A stretch of 21,238 bases of DNA from Streptomyces sp. NRRL F-5727 (GTDB lineage Bacteria > Actinomycetota > Actinomycetes > Streptomycetales > Streptomycetaceae): assembly GCF_000719555.1 (NCBI RefSeq), contig NZ_JOGX01000093.1:1-21238 (forward strand). The letters run 5' to 3'. Positions 6,736 to 16,167 of this stretch are shown here, piece by piece (position 1 is the first letter of the stretch; the number at the start of each line of letters is the position of its first letter). The notes beneath the pieces are model-generated. The model did not search any database. It worked only from the letters and a program-made list of their open reading frames with translations, and was not told the DNA's origin. The translations under genes were made by a program, and so were the position numbers.

Positions 6736-8181
6736 TCAGGCGGCGGGGGTGGTGGCCGCGACCGGCCGCCGGCCGAGGGCCAGGTAGAGGACGGTGGCGA
6801 CGGCCATGCCCACGGGCAGCGAGAGGTCCATGCCGACGGCGGCGGCGACCGGTCCCGTGTAGACGCTGTCGACGCACAGGGCTCCGGCCGCGATCCCGCC
6901 GAACAGGGCCGTGGCGCCGGCCGGGTTGACGCCGCCGGTGTACCAGAAGGGGCTGCCGGGGGTCTCGTCGGCGAGGGCGGCCGCGTCGTAGCGGTTGCGG
7001 CGGAGCAGGATGTCGGCGGCGTAGACGCACATCATCGGTCCGGTGAGGACGGTGATCACCTGGAGGGCGTTGCTGACGGTGTCCAGGAAGTCGGAGACCA
7101 GCAGCCCGTAGAGGGTGAGGGCGACGGCGACGGCCCCGTCGAGGAGGACGCTGACGGTGCGGCGGACACGCAGGCCCACGGCCTGGAGGGCGAGGCCGGC
7201 GCTGTAGGCGGTGAGGGCGTTGACGGCGATGGTGCCGAGGACCAGGGCGAGCAGGAAGACCGGGGTGAACCAGCCCGGAAGGATCCCCTGGAGCGCGGCC
7301 TGGGGGTCCGTCATGTCGACGGCGGTGGCGGCGAAGGCGCCCAGCGAGCAGACCACGACGCTCGGCACGAAGGCGCCGAGCGCGGTCCACAGCGCGATGG
7401 CGCGCGGGGAGCTGTCGCGGGGCAGGTAGCGGGAGAAGTCGGCGCTCGTGGTGTACGAGAGCGGGCCCGAGGCGATCATCGTGGTGCCCGCGATCAGCAC
7501 CGCCCACAGCGCGGCGCCGGAGAGCCGCTCGGCGGGGGCGTACGAGAAGTCGGCGTGCCGGAACACGGCGAGGGCGACGACGGCGAACGCCCCGCTCAGG
7601 GCCAGCGTGATGGGCAGGTACAGCCGGATGATCAGCCCGTGCCCGTAGACGCTGATCGCCAGGGTGAGGGCGGCGACGACCACGATCACCGCGACCTGCA
7701 CGGGGGTGTTCACCGGTATGCCGGTCTTCGCGACGAGCGCGAGGGCGGCGGTCGCGGCGGCGGCCAGGTTGAGCGCGAAGTAGCAGACGGAGACCAGCCA
7801 GCCGCCGACCGCGTTGTTCACGCGGTTGCCGTGGACGCCGTAGAGGGTGCGGGTGACCACCTCGCTGGGCGCGCCGGCGGCGGGACCCGAGGTGGCGAGC
7901 ACGCCGGTGAGGACCCAGAAGAGGTTGCCGACGACGATGACGCCGATCGCCTGCGCCAGGGTGAGGCCCATCAGGACCAGCGTGCCGCCGATGACGAGGC
8001 TCAGGTAGTTGACGTTCGCCGCGGCCCAGACGGAGAACAGCTCGCGGGGGTGTCCGTGGCGCTCGCCGTCCGGGATGTGGTCGATGCCGTGGGCCTCGAC
8101 GCGGCCGGGCCGGTCGCCCGCCGGCAGGGGTGCCGGCGCGCGCTCTGTCCCGGGGCGCGGGTCGGGGATCGTGGAAGCCAT
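6736..8181 (-). CDS. NCS1-family nucleobase/hydantoin-type permease
   Basis: A 481-residue integral membrane protein with about 12 hydrophobic segments and a hydrophilic N-tail, matching purine-cytosine permeases (NCS1: cytosine, allantoin, hydantoin, uracil and similar). Characteristic early sequence is HPRELFSVWAAANVNYLSL, and SYTTSADFSRYLPR in the middle matches the conserved loop of the family. Start is ATG 8181 with GGAGGG six bases upstream. It diverges from a TetR regulator over 67 bases, and the next plus-strand gene after that is an amidohydrolase. This suggests import of a cyclic amide or N-heterocycle that the hydrolase then opens or deaminates. The substrate is not identifiable from the sequence. 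Confidence 0.87.
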   Translation of the reverse strand: MASTIPDPRPGTERAPAPLPAGDRPGRVEAHGIDHIPDGERHGHPRELFSVWAAANVNYLSLVIGGTLVLMGLTLAQAIGVIVVGNLFWVLTGVLATSGPAAGAPSEVVTRTLYGVHGNRVNNAVGGWLVSVCYFALNLAAAATAALALVAKTGIPVNTPVQVAVIVVVAALTLAISVYGHGLIIRLYLPITLALSGAFAVVALAVFRHADFSYAPAERLSGAALWAVLIAGTTMIASGPLSYTTSADFSRYLPRDSSPRAIALWTALGAFVPSVVVCSLGAFAATAVDMTDPQAALQGILPGWFTPVFLLALVLGTIAVNALTAYSAGLALQAVGLRVRRTVSVLLDGAVAVALTLYGLLVSDFLDTVSNALQVITVLTGPMMCVYAADILLRRNRYDAAALADETPGSPFWYTGGVNPAGATALFGGIAAGALCVDSVYTGPVAAAVGMDLSLPVGMAVATVLYLALGRRPVAATTPAA

Positions 8182-8212
8182 GCGGCCCTCCGGTGCGTGA
8201 TTGCCCACCTGG

Positions 8213-8241
8213 TTGCTTATTGGTCGCACACTCAATAGCAT
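8213..8241 (+). promoter_or_regulatory. Promoter of the TetR gene, placed for a leaderless transcript
   Basis: TTGCTT (8213-8218) and TAGCAT (8236-8241) are spaced 17 bases apart. The -10 ends seven bases before the ATG at 8249, where transcription would begin. No ribosome-binding sequence precedes that ATG, which agrees with a leaderless mRNA. Confidence 0.55.
8218..8237. promoter_or_regulatory. Candidate TetR operator
   Basis: TATTG (8218-8222) and CAATA (8233-8237) form an inverted repeat with a 10-base spacer. One skipped base extends it to TGCT/AGCA outside. It overlaps both promoter elements of the TetR gene and lies between it and the divergent permease, where a TetR dimer could repress both. 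Confidence 0.45.
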
Positions 8242-8248
8242 CGCCGGT

Positions 8249-8956
8249 ATGTCGTCAAGCGTCGAGCGCAAGCGAATCCGGAAATCACCCGAGGCCCGGC
8301 GGGCGGAGATCGTGGCGACCGCCGCGCGCGTCGCCCTGACCGAAGGGCTGGAGTGCGTCACCCTGCGGCGCGTCGCCGAGGAGCTCACCGTCCGGCCCGG
8401 ACTGATCAGCCACTACTTCCCGTCGGCCGAGGACCTGGTGGCCGAGGCGTTCTCGGTCGCCGCCCTCGGCGAACTCGACACGCTGCTGCCGGCCGAGCGC
8501 CCGGACGGCACCCCCGCCCAGTACCTCGCCCGCTACTTCGCCCTGTCGTCCGGCGACGCCTACGACGACATCAGCCGCCTCTGGATCAACGCCCGGCACC
8601 TCAGCCGCTACCGGCCCGTCCTGCGGGACCGGGTCACCCGGATGGAACTGGCCTCCGACGACCGGCTGGAGGAACTGATCCGCGACGGCGTCGACCGCGG
8701 CGAGTTCCGCACCGAGGACCCCCGGTCGGCCGCCATCCAGATCCTCGTCGTCCTCGACGGCCTCGGCGCCCACGCCAACTCCGACCGCACCGACCGGCCC
8801 GCGGCCGTGACCCGCCTCGCCGTCAGCACCGCCGAACGCGCCCTCGACCTCCCCCACGGCACCCTCGACGCCCCCGGCGCCACCGGCACCCTGCCGCTCA
8901 CCTACTCCCCGGCCGACGCCGCCGAAGCGGCGGTGGCGGCGGGCACCCGGGTCTGA
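8249..8956 (+). CDS. TetR-family transcriptional regulator
   Basis: A 235-residue TetR regulator. The N-terminal helix-turn-helix is clear (AEIVATAARVALTEGLE, then RRVAEELTVRPGLISHYF, about residues 15-60); the rest is a helical ligand domain that resembles the BetI-type C-terminal domain. ATG 8249 (MSSSVERKRIRKS) is chosen because the promoter places transcription start on it; earlier in-frame codons overlap the promoter. It diverges from the NCS1 permease and is followed after 83 bases by the amidohydrolase on the same strand. It probably senses the permease substrate or its breakdown product. The C-terminus is Ala/Thr/Pro-rich and looks unstructured. Confidence 0.87.
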   Translation: MSSSVERKRIRKSPEARRAEIVATAARVALTEGLECVTLRRVAEELTVRPGLISHYFPSAEDLVAEAFSVAALGELDTLLPAERPDGTPAQYLARYFALSSGDAYDDISRLWINARHLSRYRPVLRDRVTRMELASDDRLEELIRDGVDRGEFRTEDPRSAAIQILVVLDGLGAHANSDRTDRPAAVTRLAVSTAERALDLPHGTLDAPGATGTLPLTYSPADAAEAAVAAGTRV

Positions 8957-9039
8957 CGGCGGCGGACGCCCGTACGCGACACGGCGCGCCGCCCCGCCGC
9001 GCCCACCCCTCCCGTACCACCACCGCAAGGAGCTCCCCC

Positions 9040-10671
9040 GTGTCCACCCGACTCGTCCTGCACTCCGCCCGTCTGCTCGACCCCGGCACCGGGACCTTCC
9101 TCGCGGCGAGCGCGCTCGCCGTGGGCGAGGACGGGCGGATCGCCGCGCTCGGCGACGACCGCGAGGTACGGGAACTCGCCGGGCCCGCCACCCCCGTCGT
9201 CGACCTGAAGGGCGCCGTCGTCACCCCCGGCCTCGTCGACGGGCACGTCCACCCCGTCACCGGCGCCGAACTGACCGGCGGCCTCGACCTCTCCGGCTGC
9301 ACCGGCCTCGCCGACGTCCGGGAGGCGCTGGCGCGCGAGGCGCGCCGCCTGCGCCGGGGCGAGTGGCTCTTCGCCTGGGGACTCGACCCGAACGTCTTCG
9401 GCGACAGGCCGGTCGGCATCGCCCCCTTCGACACCGTCCTGCACGGGGTGCCCGCCTTCCTGCTGCTCTTCGACGCGCACTCCGCCCTCGCCTCCCGCCG
9501 CGCCCTCGAACTCGCCGGCATCGACGGCCCGCGCGTCTTCGACCAGGCGTCCGCCGAGATCGTCTGCGACGCCGACGGGCGCCCCACCGGACTCCTCCAG
9601 GAGGACGCCGCCTGCGCCCTGGTCGAACGCGTCGCCCCGCAGCCGACCCGCGCCGAGCGCCTGGAGGGGCTGGCCGCCGCCCTGGCCGGGATGGCCGCGG
9701 CCGGCCTGACCGGCGGGCACGTCATGGACGCCAACGGCGACAGCCTCGACCTCTTCGCCGAGCTGGACGCCGCCGGCCGGCTGCCGCTGCGGCTCCGGGT
9801 GGCGCCGTGGTGCCAGCCCGGCACCGACGCCGCCGGCGTCCAGGAGCTGATCGCCCTGCAGGGGCGCGGCGGCGCGCTGTGGCAGGTCGCCGGCGTCAAG
9901 CTCTTCATGGACGGCACCATCGACAACGGCACCGCCTGGCTGGAGCGGCCCGACTGCCACGGCGAGTCCACCCACGCCTTCTGGCCGGACCCGGAGGCGT
10001 ACACGGAGATCATCGGCGCGCTGCACCGCGCCGGGGTGCCGACGGCGACCCACGCCATCGGCGACGCCGCCGTCCGGCACGTCCTCGACGCCGTCGCGAA
10101 GGCGCGGGCCACCGGCGGCGACCCGGCGGTACGGCACCGGGTCGAGCACATCGAGACGGTCCCCGACGACACCCTGGGCCGCTTCGCGGAGCTGGGCGTC
10201 ATCGCCTCCATGCAGCCCACCCACTGCTGCGACTTCACCCGCGCCGACCACACCGACAACTGGTCCCGCCGGCTCGGCGAGGAGCGCGCCGGGCGCGCCT
10301 GGCGCTGCCGGGACCTGGTGGACTCCGGGGCGACCGTGGTGCTCGGCTCGGACTGGCCGATCGCGCCGTTCCCGCCGCTGGGTGTGCTGGCCGGCGCCGT
10401 GCACCGCCGCCCGACCCGCGACCTGACCCAGCCGCCGCACGGCCCCGAGCAGGCGCTGACCCCGCTGGAGGCGCTGCGCGGGCTGACCACCGGACCCGCG
10501 TACGCGGCGGGCGAGGAGCGGTCCTCCGGCCGGCTCGCCCTCGGCCACCGCGCCGACCTCACGGTCCTCGCGGCCGACCCGCTCACCACCCCGGCCGCGG
10601 AACTCCCCGACGTCCCGGTCCTCCTGACGGCGGTCGACGGCCGCGTCACCCACCGGGCGGCGTGGCTGTGA
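9040..10671 (+). CDS. YtcJ/NfdA-type metal-dependent amidohydrolase (Amidohydrolase_3)
   Basis: A 543-residue amidohydrolase with the metal-site residues in the expected order: HVH in DGHVHP (H69, H71), a Lys in AGVKLFMDGTIDNG (K287), His in THAIGDAA (H338), His in RVEHIE (H370) and Asp in LGSDWPI (D438). It ends with the small beta-sandwich of the superfamily (RADLTVLAADPL). Start is GTG 9040 with AAGGAG seven bases upstream. Members are exo-enzymes for formamides, imides and related C-N bonds, and many are uncharacterised. Co-orientation with TetR and the divergent NCS1 permease make a small uptake-and-hydrolysis unit. Its stop is 6 bases from that of the convergent LysR gene, with no terminator between them. 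Confidence 0.87.
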   Translation: MSTRLVLHSARLLDPGTGTFLAASALAVGEDGRIAALGDDREVRELAGPATPVVDLKGAVVTPGLVDGHVHPVTGAELTGGLDLSGCTGLADVREALAREARRLRRGEWLFAWGLDPNVFGDRPVGIAPFDTVLHGVPAFLLLFDAHSALASRRALELAGIDGPRVFDQASAEIVCDADGRPTGLLQEDAACALVERVAPQPTRAERLEGLAAALAGMAAAGLTGGHVMDANGDSLDLFAELDAAGRLPLRLRVAPWCQPGTDAAGVQELIALQGRGGALWQVAGVKLFMDGTIDNGTAWLERPDCHGESTHAFWPDPEAYTEIIGALHRAGVPTATHAIGDAAVRHVLDAVAKARATGGDPAVRHRVEHIETVPDDTLGRFAELGVIASMQPTHCCDFTRADHTDNWSRRLGEERAGRAWRCRDLVDSGATVVLGSDWPIAPFPPLGVLAGAVHRRPTRDLTQPPHGPEQALTPLEALRGLTTGPAYAAGEERSSGRLALGHRADLTVLAADPLTTPAAELPDVPVLLTAVDGRVTHRAAWL

Positions 10672-10677
10672 CCCTCC

Positions 10678-11745
10678 TCAGCCGCCCGGCCGCGCCCTCG
10701 TCAGGGCGAGCAGGTCGCGGGCCGGTCCGGTGGGCCGGTGGCCGGTCGGCCAGACGGCCCGCAGATCGCGGCTGAGCCGGACACCGGCGACCGGCACGGC
10801 CACCAGACGGCGGCCGGACAGCTCCTCGGCGATCGCCAGCTCGCTGAGGACCGCCGGACCCGCGCCGCTGACCGCCGCCGCCTTCACGGCGGTGGTGGAG
10901 GCCAGTTCGAGCAGCGGCCGGGCCAGCCCGCCGTGCCCGGCGAGGGCCGCGTCGAGGACCTGCCGGGTGCCGGAGCCGCGCTCCCGCAGCACCAGCGGCG
11001 TCGCGGCCAGCTCGGCCGGGTCGATCGGGGCGCGGCGCCGGGCCCAGGGATGCGAGGGCGCGGTCACCACCACGAGCCGGTCGTGGGCGACGACGGTGCC
11101 GTCGAGTCCGTCCGGGACGGCGAGCCCCTCGACGAAGCCGAGGTCCGCCTCGCCCGCGAGCAGCCGCTCCGCGACCACCGCCGAATTGCCCGCCTGGAGC
11201 GACACCGCGGTGTCCGGCCGCTCGGCGCGCAGCGCGATCAGCCAGCCCGGCAGCAGGTACTCGGCGATCGTCATGGACGCGACCACCCGCAGCCGCGAGT
11301 CGCGGCGCCCCCGCAGCGCCTGCACCCCCGCGTCGAACGCCTCGGCGGACTCCACGATCCGCCGCGCCCAGTCGGTGACCAGCGCGCCCGCGTCGGTGAG
11401 CCGGGAGCCGCGCGGCGAGCGGTCCACGAGGGCCACGCCGAGCTGCCGCTCCATCGAGCGGATGCGGCTGCTGGCCGCCGGCTGGGTGATGCCGACCTCG
11501 CGGGCCGCGGCGCCGAGGCTGCCGTGCCGGGCGACGGCGAGGAGCAGTTCGAGCGCGCCGAGGTCGGGGACCCGGTGCGACAGATGCGCCGTCGCCGGCT
11601 CCCACGCCCCCGGACCCGAGCCCGTGCCCGCACCGCCACCGGCCGCCGCGAGGGCCGCCGCGGCCGTCCTTCTCCCGGCGCCCCCGCCCGCGGCCGTGCC
11701 CGTGCCCCGCTCCGCCTCCGCGCCGCCGTCCCGCTCCCTGCTCAT
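10678..11745 (-). CDS. LysR-family transcriptional regulator with long Ala/Gly-rich N-terminal extension
   Basis: A 355-residue LysR regulator. The winged helix starts near residue 58 (VPDLGALELLLAVARHGSLG, then ITQPAASSRIRSMERQLG), followed by the two-lobe effector domain (SRLRVVASMTIAEYLLPGW onward). LysR proteins usually start within a few residues of the helix; here about 57 Ala/Gly/Arg-rich residues come first. No ATG or GTG lies in frame between ATG 11745 and the helix, so the extension is real or a non-standard CTG start is used. The start codon lies inside an inverted-repeat operator and has no ribosome site, suggesting a leaderless or very short leader. It diverges from a TDT transporter, its likely target. 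Confidence 0.87.
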   Translation of the reverse strand: MSRERDGGAEAERGTGTAAGGGAGRRTAAAALAAAGGGAGTGSGPGAWEPATAHLSHRVPDLGALELLLAVARHGSLGAAAREVGITQPAASSRIRSMERQLGVALVDRSPRGSRLTDAGALVTDWARRIVESAEAFDAGVQALRGRRDSRLRVVASMTIAEYLLPGWLIALRAERPDTAVSLQAGNSAVVAERLLAGEADLGFVEGLAVPDGLDGTVVAHDRLVVVTAPSHPWARRRAPIDPAELAATPLVLRERGSGTRQVLDAALAGHGGLARPLLELASTTAVKAAAVSGAGPAVLSELAIAEELSGRRLVAVPVAGVRLSRDLRAVWPTGHRPTGPARDLLALTRARPGG

Positions 11746-11768
11746 AAGGCCAGCTTATGACGTCATAG
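11742..11768. promoter_or_regulatory. LysR operator array: three TCATA(A)G half-sites over the divergent starts
   Basis: TCATAAG (11742-11748), GCCAG, then CTTATGA (11754-11760) is a perfect 7-bp-arm dyad containing the T-N11-A pattern of LysR boxes (T11745, A11757). A third half-site TCATAG follows at 11763-11768, in direct repeat with the first at 21 bases, two helical turns. The overlapping TATGACGTCATA (11756-11767) is itself a perfect palindrome. The LysR start codon (11745-11743) lies inside the first half-site, so binding here should repress its own gene. Confidence 0.7.
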
Positions 11769-11815
11769 CCGCATGATCCCTGGTGGGGGCCCTGACCAGC
11801 GGCGACGGTGGAGTC

Positions 11816-12976
<1,161 letters not shown>

Positions 12977-13642
12977 GCATCCGCCCGTCGACGAGCGCGG
13001 CCGCGGCCCCCGGGAACGCCTCGGGGCCGTCGGCCGCGGTGAAGCGGTACGGCTCGTCCGGGAGGACCACGAGCTCCGGGCGGGCCCCGGTCAGCTCGCC
13101 GAGCGGCACCTTCGGATAGCGCTCGGGGTGGTCCGCGTACAGGTTGCGGACGCCGAGGCGGGCGAGGAGGTCACCGGCGAAGGTGTCCCGGCCGAGCACC
13201 ATCCAGGGCCGCCGCCAGATCGGGACGACGGCGGTGACCCCGTCCGCGACCGGCTCCACGCCGGCCCACGCCTCCTCCGCCTCCGCGAGCCAGCGCGGGC
13301 GGCGGGGCGCGCCGCAGGCGGCGAGGACCTCGCCGAGGGCGGTCAGCCCCTGGTCGAGGGTGCGGATCTCGGTGACCAGCACCTCGGCGCCGGCCTCCCG
13401 CAGGGCGTCCAGGTCGGCCGCCCGGTTCTCCTCCTCGTTGGCGAGGACGAGATCGGGCCGGAGCGCGAGCACGGCGGGCACGTCGGGGTTCTTGGTGCCG
13501 CCGATCCGGGCGACGTCGAGCCCGGCGGGGTGGGTGCACCAGTCGGTGGCGCCGACGAGCAGGCCGGGCGCGGTGACGGCGACGGCCTCGGTGAGCGAGG
13601 GCACCAGCGAGACGACCCTCGGCGTCCGGCCCCGGACCTCGG

Positions 13643-14194
13643 TCACTCCTCCTCGACCTCGACGTGGTCGGCGACCGCGACGACGAGGAGGCGGGTGCCC
13701 GGTTCGGTGGCGCGCCAGCGGTGCCGCACGCCGCCGGAGAGGTACAGGGAGTCGCCGCGGCCCAGCCGGTGGGCGCGGCCCTCGGCCTCGACCTCGGCGG
13801 CGCCGTCGGCGACGTACAGCAGCTCGTCGTTGCGGTGCTGGAACTCGCGGCCCGCGTCCTGCTCGCCGGTGAACTCCAGGGCGTGCAGCTGGTGCCGGCC
13901 GCGCACCAGGCGCCGTACCCCGTCCGGCATGGTGTCGGTGCCCTCGTCGGCGCGGACGACGTCGACCGTGCGGGCGGCCTCGGCGACGGCGAGGAGCTCC
14001 GCGGCGCTGGTCTGCAGGGCCTCGGCGACCAGCTCCAGGGAGCGGCGGCTGGGGCGGGCCCGCTCGTTCTCGATCTGGCTGAGGAAGGGCACGGAGAGGC
14101 CGCTGCGGGCCGCGACCACGGCCAGGGTGAGCTGGAGGGCCCGGCGCCGCCTCTTGACGGCCGCGCCCACGCGGGGTGCTTCCTTCTCGTCCAT
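13643..14194 (-). CDS. XRE-family regulator with C-terminal cupin domain
   Basis: A 183-residue protein with a Cro/CI-type helix-turn-helix at about residues 8-65 (LTLAVVAARSGLSVPFLSQI, then ENERARPSRRSLELVAEAL) and a small cupin at about 105-180 (FQHRNDELLYVADG, then GDSLYLSGGVRHRW). The His residues in these cupin stretches could bind metal or ligand. Such HipB/PuuR-like regulators commonly sense amines, amino acids or metals. ATG 14194 is preferred because GGAGGG lies at normal spacing; GTG 14200 in frame is possible but too close to it. It is the first gene of a two-gene operon with the metal-receptor-like protein and is likely autoregulated. Confidence 0.85.
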   Translation of the reverse strand: MDEKEAPRVGAAVKRRRRALQLTLAVVAARSGLSVPFLSQIENERARPSRRSLELVAEALQTSAAELLAVAEAARTVDVVRADEGTDTMPDGVRRLVRGRHQLHALEFTGEQDAGREFQHRNDELLYVADGAAEVEAEGRAHRLGRGDSLYLSGGVRHRWRATEPGTRLLVVAVADHVEVEEE

Positions 14195-14243
14195 GGCCAC
14201 TCCCTCCCTCTGCCGGCTGCCTCGTCGCGTCCCGACCGGTTAC

Positions 14244-14258
14244 CTGCACCTTACGCAG
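14244..14258. promoter_or_regulatory. Candidate promoter/operator of the XRE-cupin operon
   Basis: CTGC (14244-14247) and GCAG (14255-14258) flank seven bases that read TAAGGT on the minus strand, an acceptable -10 hexamer about 50 bases before the start. A regulator dimer bound here would cover the -10. The arms are short and the -35 is unclear. Confidence 0.3.
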
Positions 14259-14301
14259 CTTTGGGCCGGGGTTTCGCGTCGTGGCGGAAAGGGCCGGCGA
14301 A

Positions 14302-14337
14302 AGGGGCGGCCGCCGGTCACGTCCGGCGACCGCCCCT
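14302..14337 (-). terminator. Terminator of the betaine transporter operon
   Basis: AGGGGCGG-C-CGCCGG (14302-14316) pairs with CCGGCG-A-CCGCCCCT (14323-14337): 14 pairs, one internal C/A mismatch, loop TCACGT. Read on the minus strand the stem ends in CCCCTTTC, a short T run. It begins 21 bases after the permease stop at 14359. Confidence 0.78.
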
Positions 14338-14358
14338 GTCCGGCGGGTGAGCTCCGCG

Positions 14359-16167
14359 TCACTGCGGGGCGAGCCGCTCCGCGAGCCCGGGCTGGGCGTC
14401 CAGCCACGTCCGGACGGCCTGCTGCTCCTTGCCCTTGCCGGTCCGCTGGATCTCCGCCTCCAGGCCGGTGAGCTGCTTCTCCGTGAGCCTGAACTCCTTC
14501 AGCCAGGCGCCCACCTCGGGGTTGTCCTCGCTGAAGCCCTTGCGGGCCAGGGTGTGCACGCCGTCGCCCTTGCCCCAGACGCCCTTGGGGTCGGCGAGCT
14601 TCGTCAGGTCGTGGGCGGAGTAGGCCCAGTGCGGGGACCAGAGGGTGACGACGACCGGCTCCTCGCGCTCGTAGGCGCGCTTCAGCTCGGCGAGCATGCC
14701 GGGGGTGGAGCCGTCGACGACCTCGTACTCGCCCTCCAGGCCGTACTCCTTGAGGACCTTGTCCTTGAGGATGCCCATCATCCCGGCGCTGGGCTCGATG
14801 CCGACGATGCGGCCCTTGAAGCGGTCGCCCTTGCCCTTCAGGTCGGCGAGCGACCTCACGTCCTTCACGTACGAGGGGACGCTGAGCTCCAGCGAGGTCG
14901 GGCCGTACCAGGAGCCCAGGTCCTCCAGCTTGTTCCCGTACTTCTCCAGGTACTGGGCGTGGGTGACGGGCAGCCAGGCGTCGGTCTGGAAGTCGAGCTG
15001 CCCGCCGGCCAGGCCGGTGTACAGCGCGCCGGCCTCCAGCTGCTTCGTCTCGACCTCGTAGCCGCGGCGCTCCAGGAGCTCCTTCCACAGGTAGGTGGAG
15101 GCGATGCCCTCGTCCCAGGGGATGTAGCCGATGCTGATCTTCCTGCCGTGGCCGGCGCCCGCGCCGGAGGCCGTCGTCGAGGTGGCGCCGGAGCCGCCGA
15201 GGAAGCCGGAGCCGCCCGCGACGAGCGCGAGGACGACGATGCCGACGAGCGCGGTGACGGGCTGCGGGCGGTGCGCCCACAGCTGCGCGGTGCGGCGCCT
15301 GGCGGTGGCCGCGCGGGCCTTGGCGAGGGCGCGGCGGCCCAGCGGGGAGACCTGGCGGCCCAGGGCGCCGGTCATCCGGTCGAGGTACATGGCGAGGACG
15401 ACGATGGAGACGCCGGCCTCGAAGCCGAGGCCGATGTCGACGTTGCCGATGGCCCGGTAGACGGCGCCGCCCAGTCCGCCGCCGCCGACCATGCCGGCGA
15501 TGACGACCATGGACAGGCCGAGCATGATGACCTGGTTGACGCCGGCCATGATCGTCGGGACGGCGAGCGGCAGCTGGACGCGGAGCAGGGTGTCGCGCGG
15601 GGTGGTGCCGAACGCCTCGGCGGCCTCGACGAGTTCGGCGTCGACCTGCCGGATGCCGAGCTCGGTCATCCGGACACCGGGCGGCAGCGCGAAGACGATG
15701 GTGGCGATGATGCCGGGGACGACGCCGACGCCGAAGAAGATGATGCCGGGGATCAGGTAGACCATCGCCGGCATGGTCTGCATGAAGTCGAGGACGGGCC
15801 GCAGCACCGCGCTGACCGTCTTCGAGCGGGCCGCCCAGATGCCGAGCGGGACGGCGATCACCAGGGTGACGAGGGTGGCGACGAGGACCAGCGAGAGCGT
15901 CGCCATCGCCTCGTCCCACAGCTGGACGGAGTCGACGAGCGCCAGGCCGGCGAAGGAGAGCAGACCGGCGGCGAGGCCGCGCAGCCACCAGGCGACGACG
16001 GCGAGGATGCCGGCGAGCAGCAGCGGCTGCGGCGCCGACAGGACGGCGTCGATGCCGTCGTAGAGGCCGGTGATGCCGCCGCTGACGGCGTCGAACAGCC
16101 ACGAGAGCCGCGCCTGGAGCCAGTCGACGGAGCTGTCGACCCAGGAGCCGAGGGGAAGCCTAGGCAT
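14359..16167 (-). CDS. Glycine betaine-type ABC transporter, fused permease and substrate-binding protein
   Basis: A 602-residue fusion. Residues about 1-290 form the OpuA/ProW-type permease, with the ATPase-contact loop in EAAEAFGTTPRDTLLRVQLP. A last membrane span at about 305-325 (VTALVGIVVLALVAG) and a Gly/Ser/Thr linker lead to an OpuAC-type binding domain from about 341 (GRKISIGYIPWDEG). Aromatic residues suited to a quaternary-ammonium cage are visible: W351, W398, W420 and the pair in LWSPHWAY. The binding domain is thereby tethered outside the membrane, as in OpuA of low-GC Gram-positives. ATG 16167 lies inside the ATPase gene's end (8-base overlap, ATGCCTAG) with GGAGGTGA upstream. 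Osmoprotectant uptake (betaine, proline betaine or related) is the expected role. Confidence 0.9.
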   Translation of the reverse strand: MPRLPLGSWVDSSVDWLQARLSWLFDAVSGGITGLYDGIDAVLSAPQPLLLAGILAVVAWWLRGLAAGLLSFAGLALVDSVQLWDEAMATLSLVLVATLVTLVIAVPLGIWAARSKTVSAVLRPVLDFMQTMPAMVYLIPGIIFFGVGVVPGIIATIVFALPPGVRMTELGIRQVDAELVEAAEAFGTTPRDTLLRVQLPLAVPTIMAGVNQVIMLGLSMVVIAGMVGGGGLGGAVYRAIGNVDIGLGFEAGVSIVVLAMYLDRMTGALGRQVSPLGRRALAKARAATARRRTAQLWAHRPQPVTALVGIVVLALVAGGSGFLGGSGATSTTASGAGAGHGRKISIGYIPWDEGIASTYLWKELLERRGYEVETKQLEAGALYTGLAGGQLDFQTDAWLPVTHAQYLEKYGNKLEDLGSWYGPTSLELSVPSYVKDVRSLADLKGKGDRFKGRIVGIEPSAGMMGILKDKVLKEYGLEGEYEVVDGSTPGMLAELKRAYEREEPVVVTLWSPHWAYSAHDLTKLADPKGVWGKGDGVHTLARKGFSEDNPEVGAWLKEFRLTEKQLTGLEAEIQRTGKGKEQQAVRTWLDAQPGLAERLAPQ

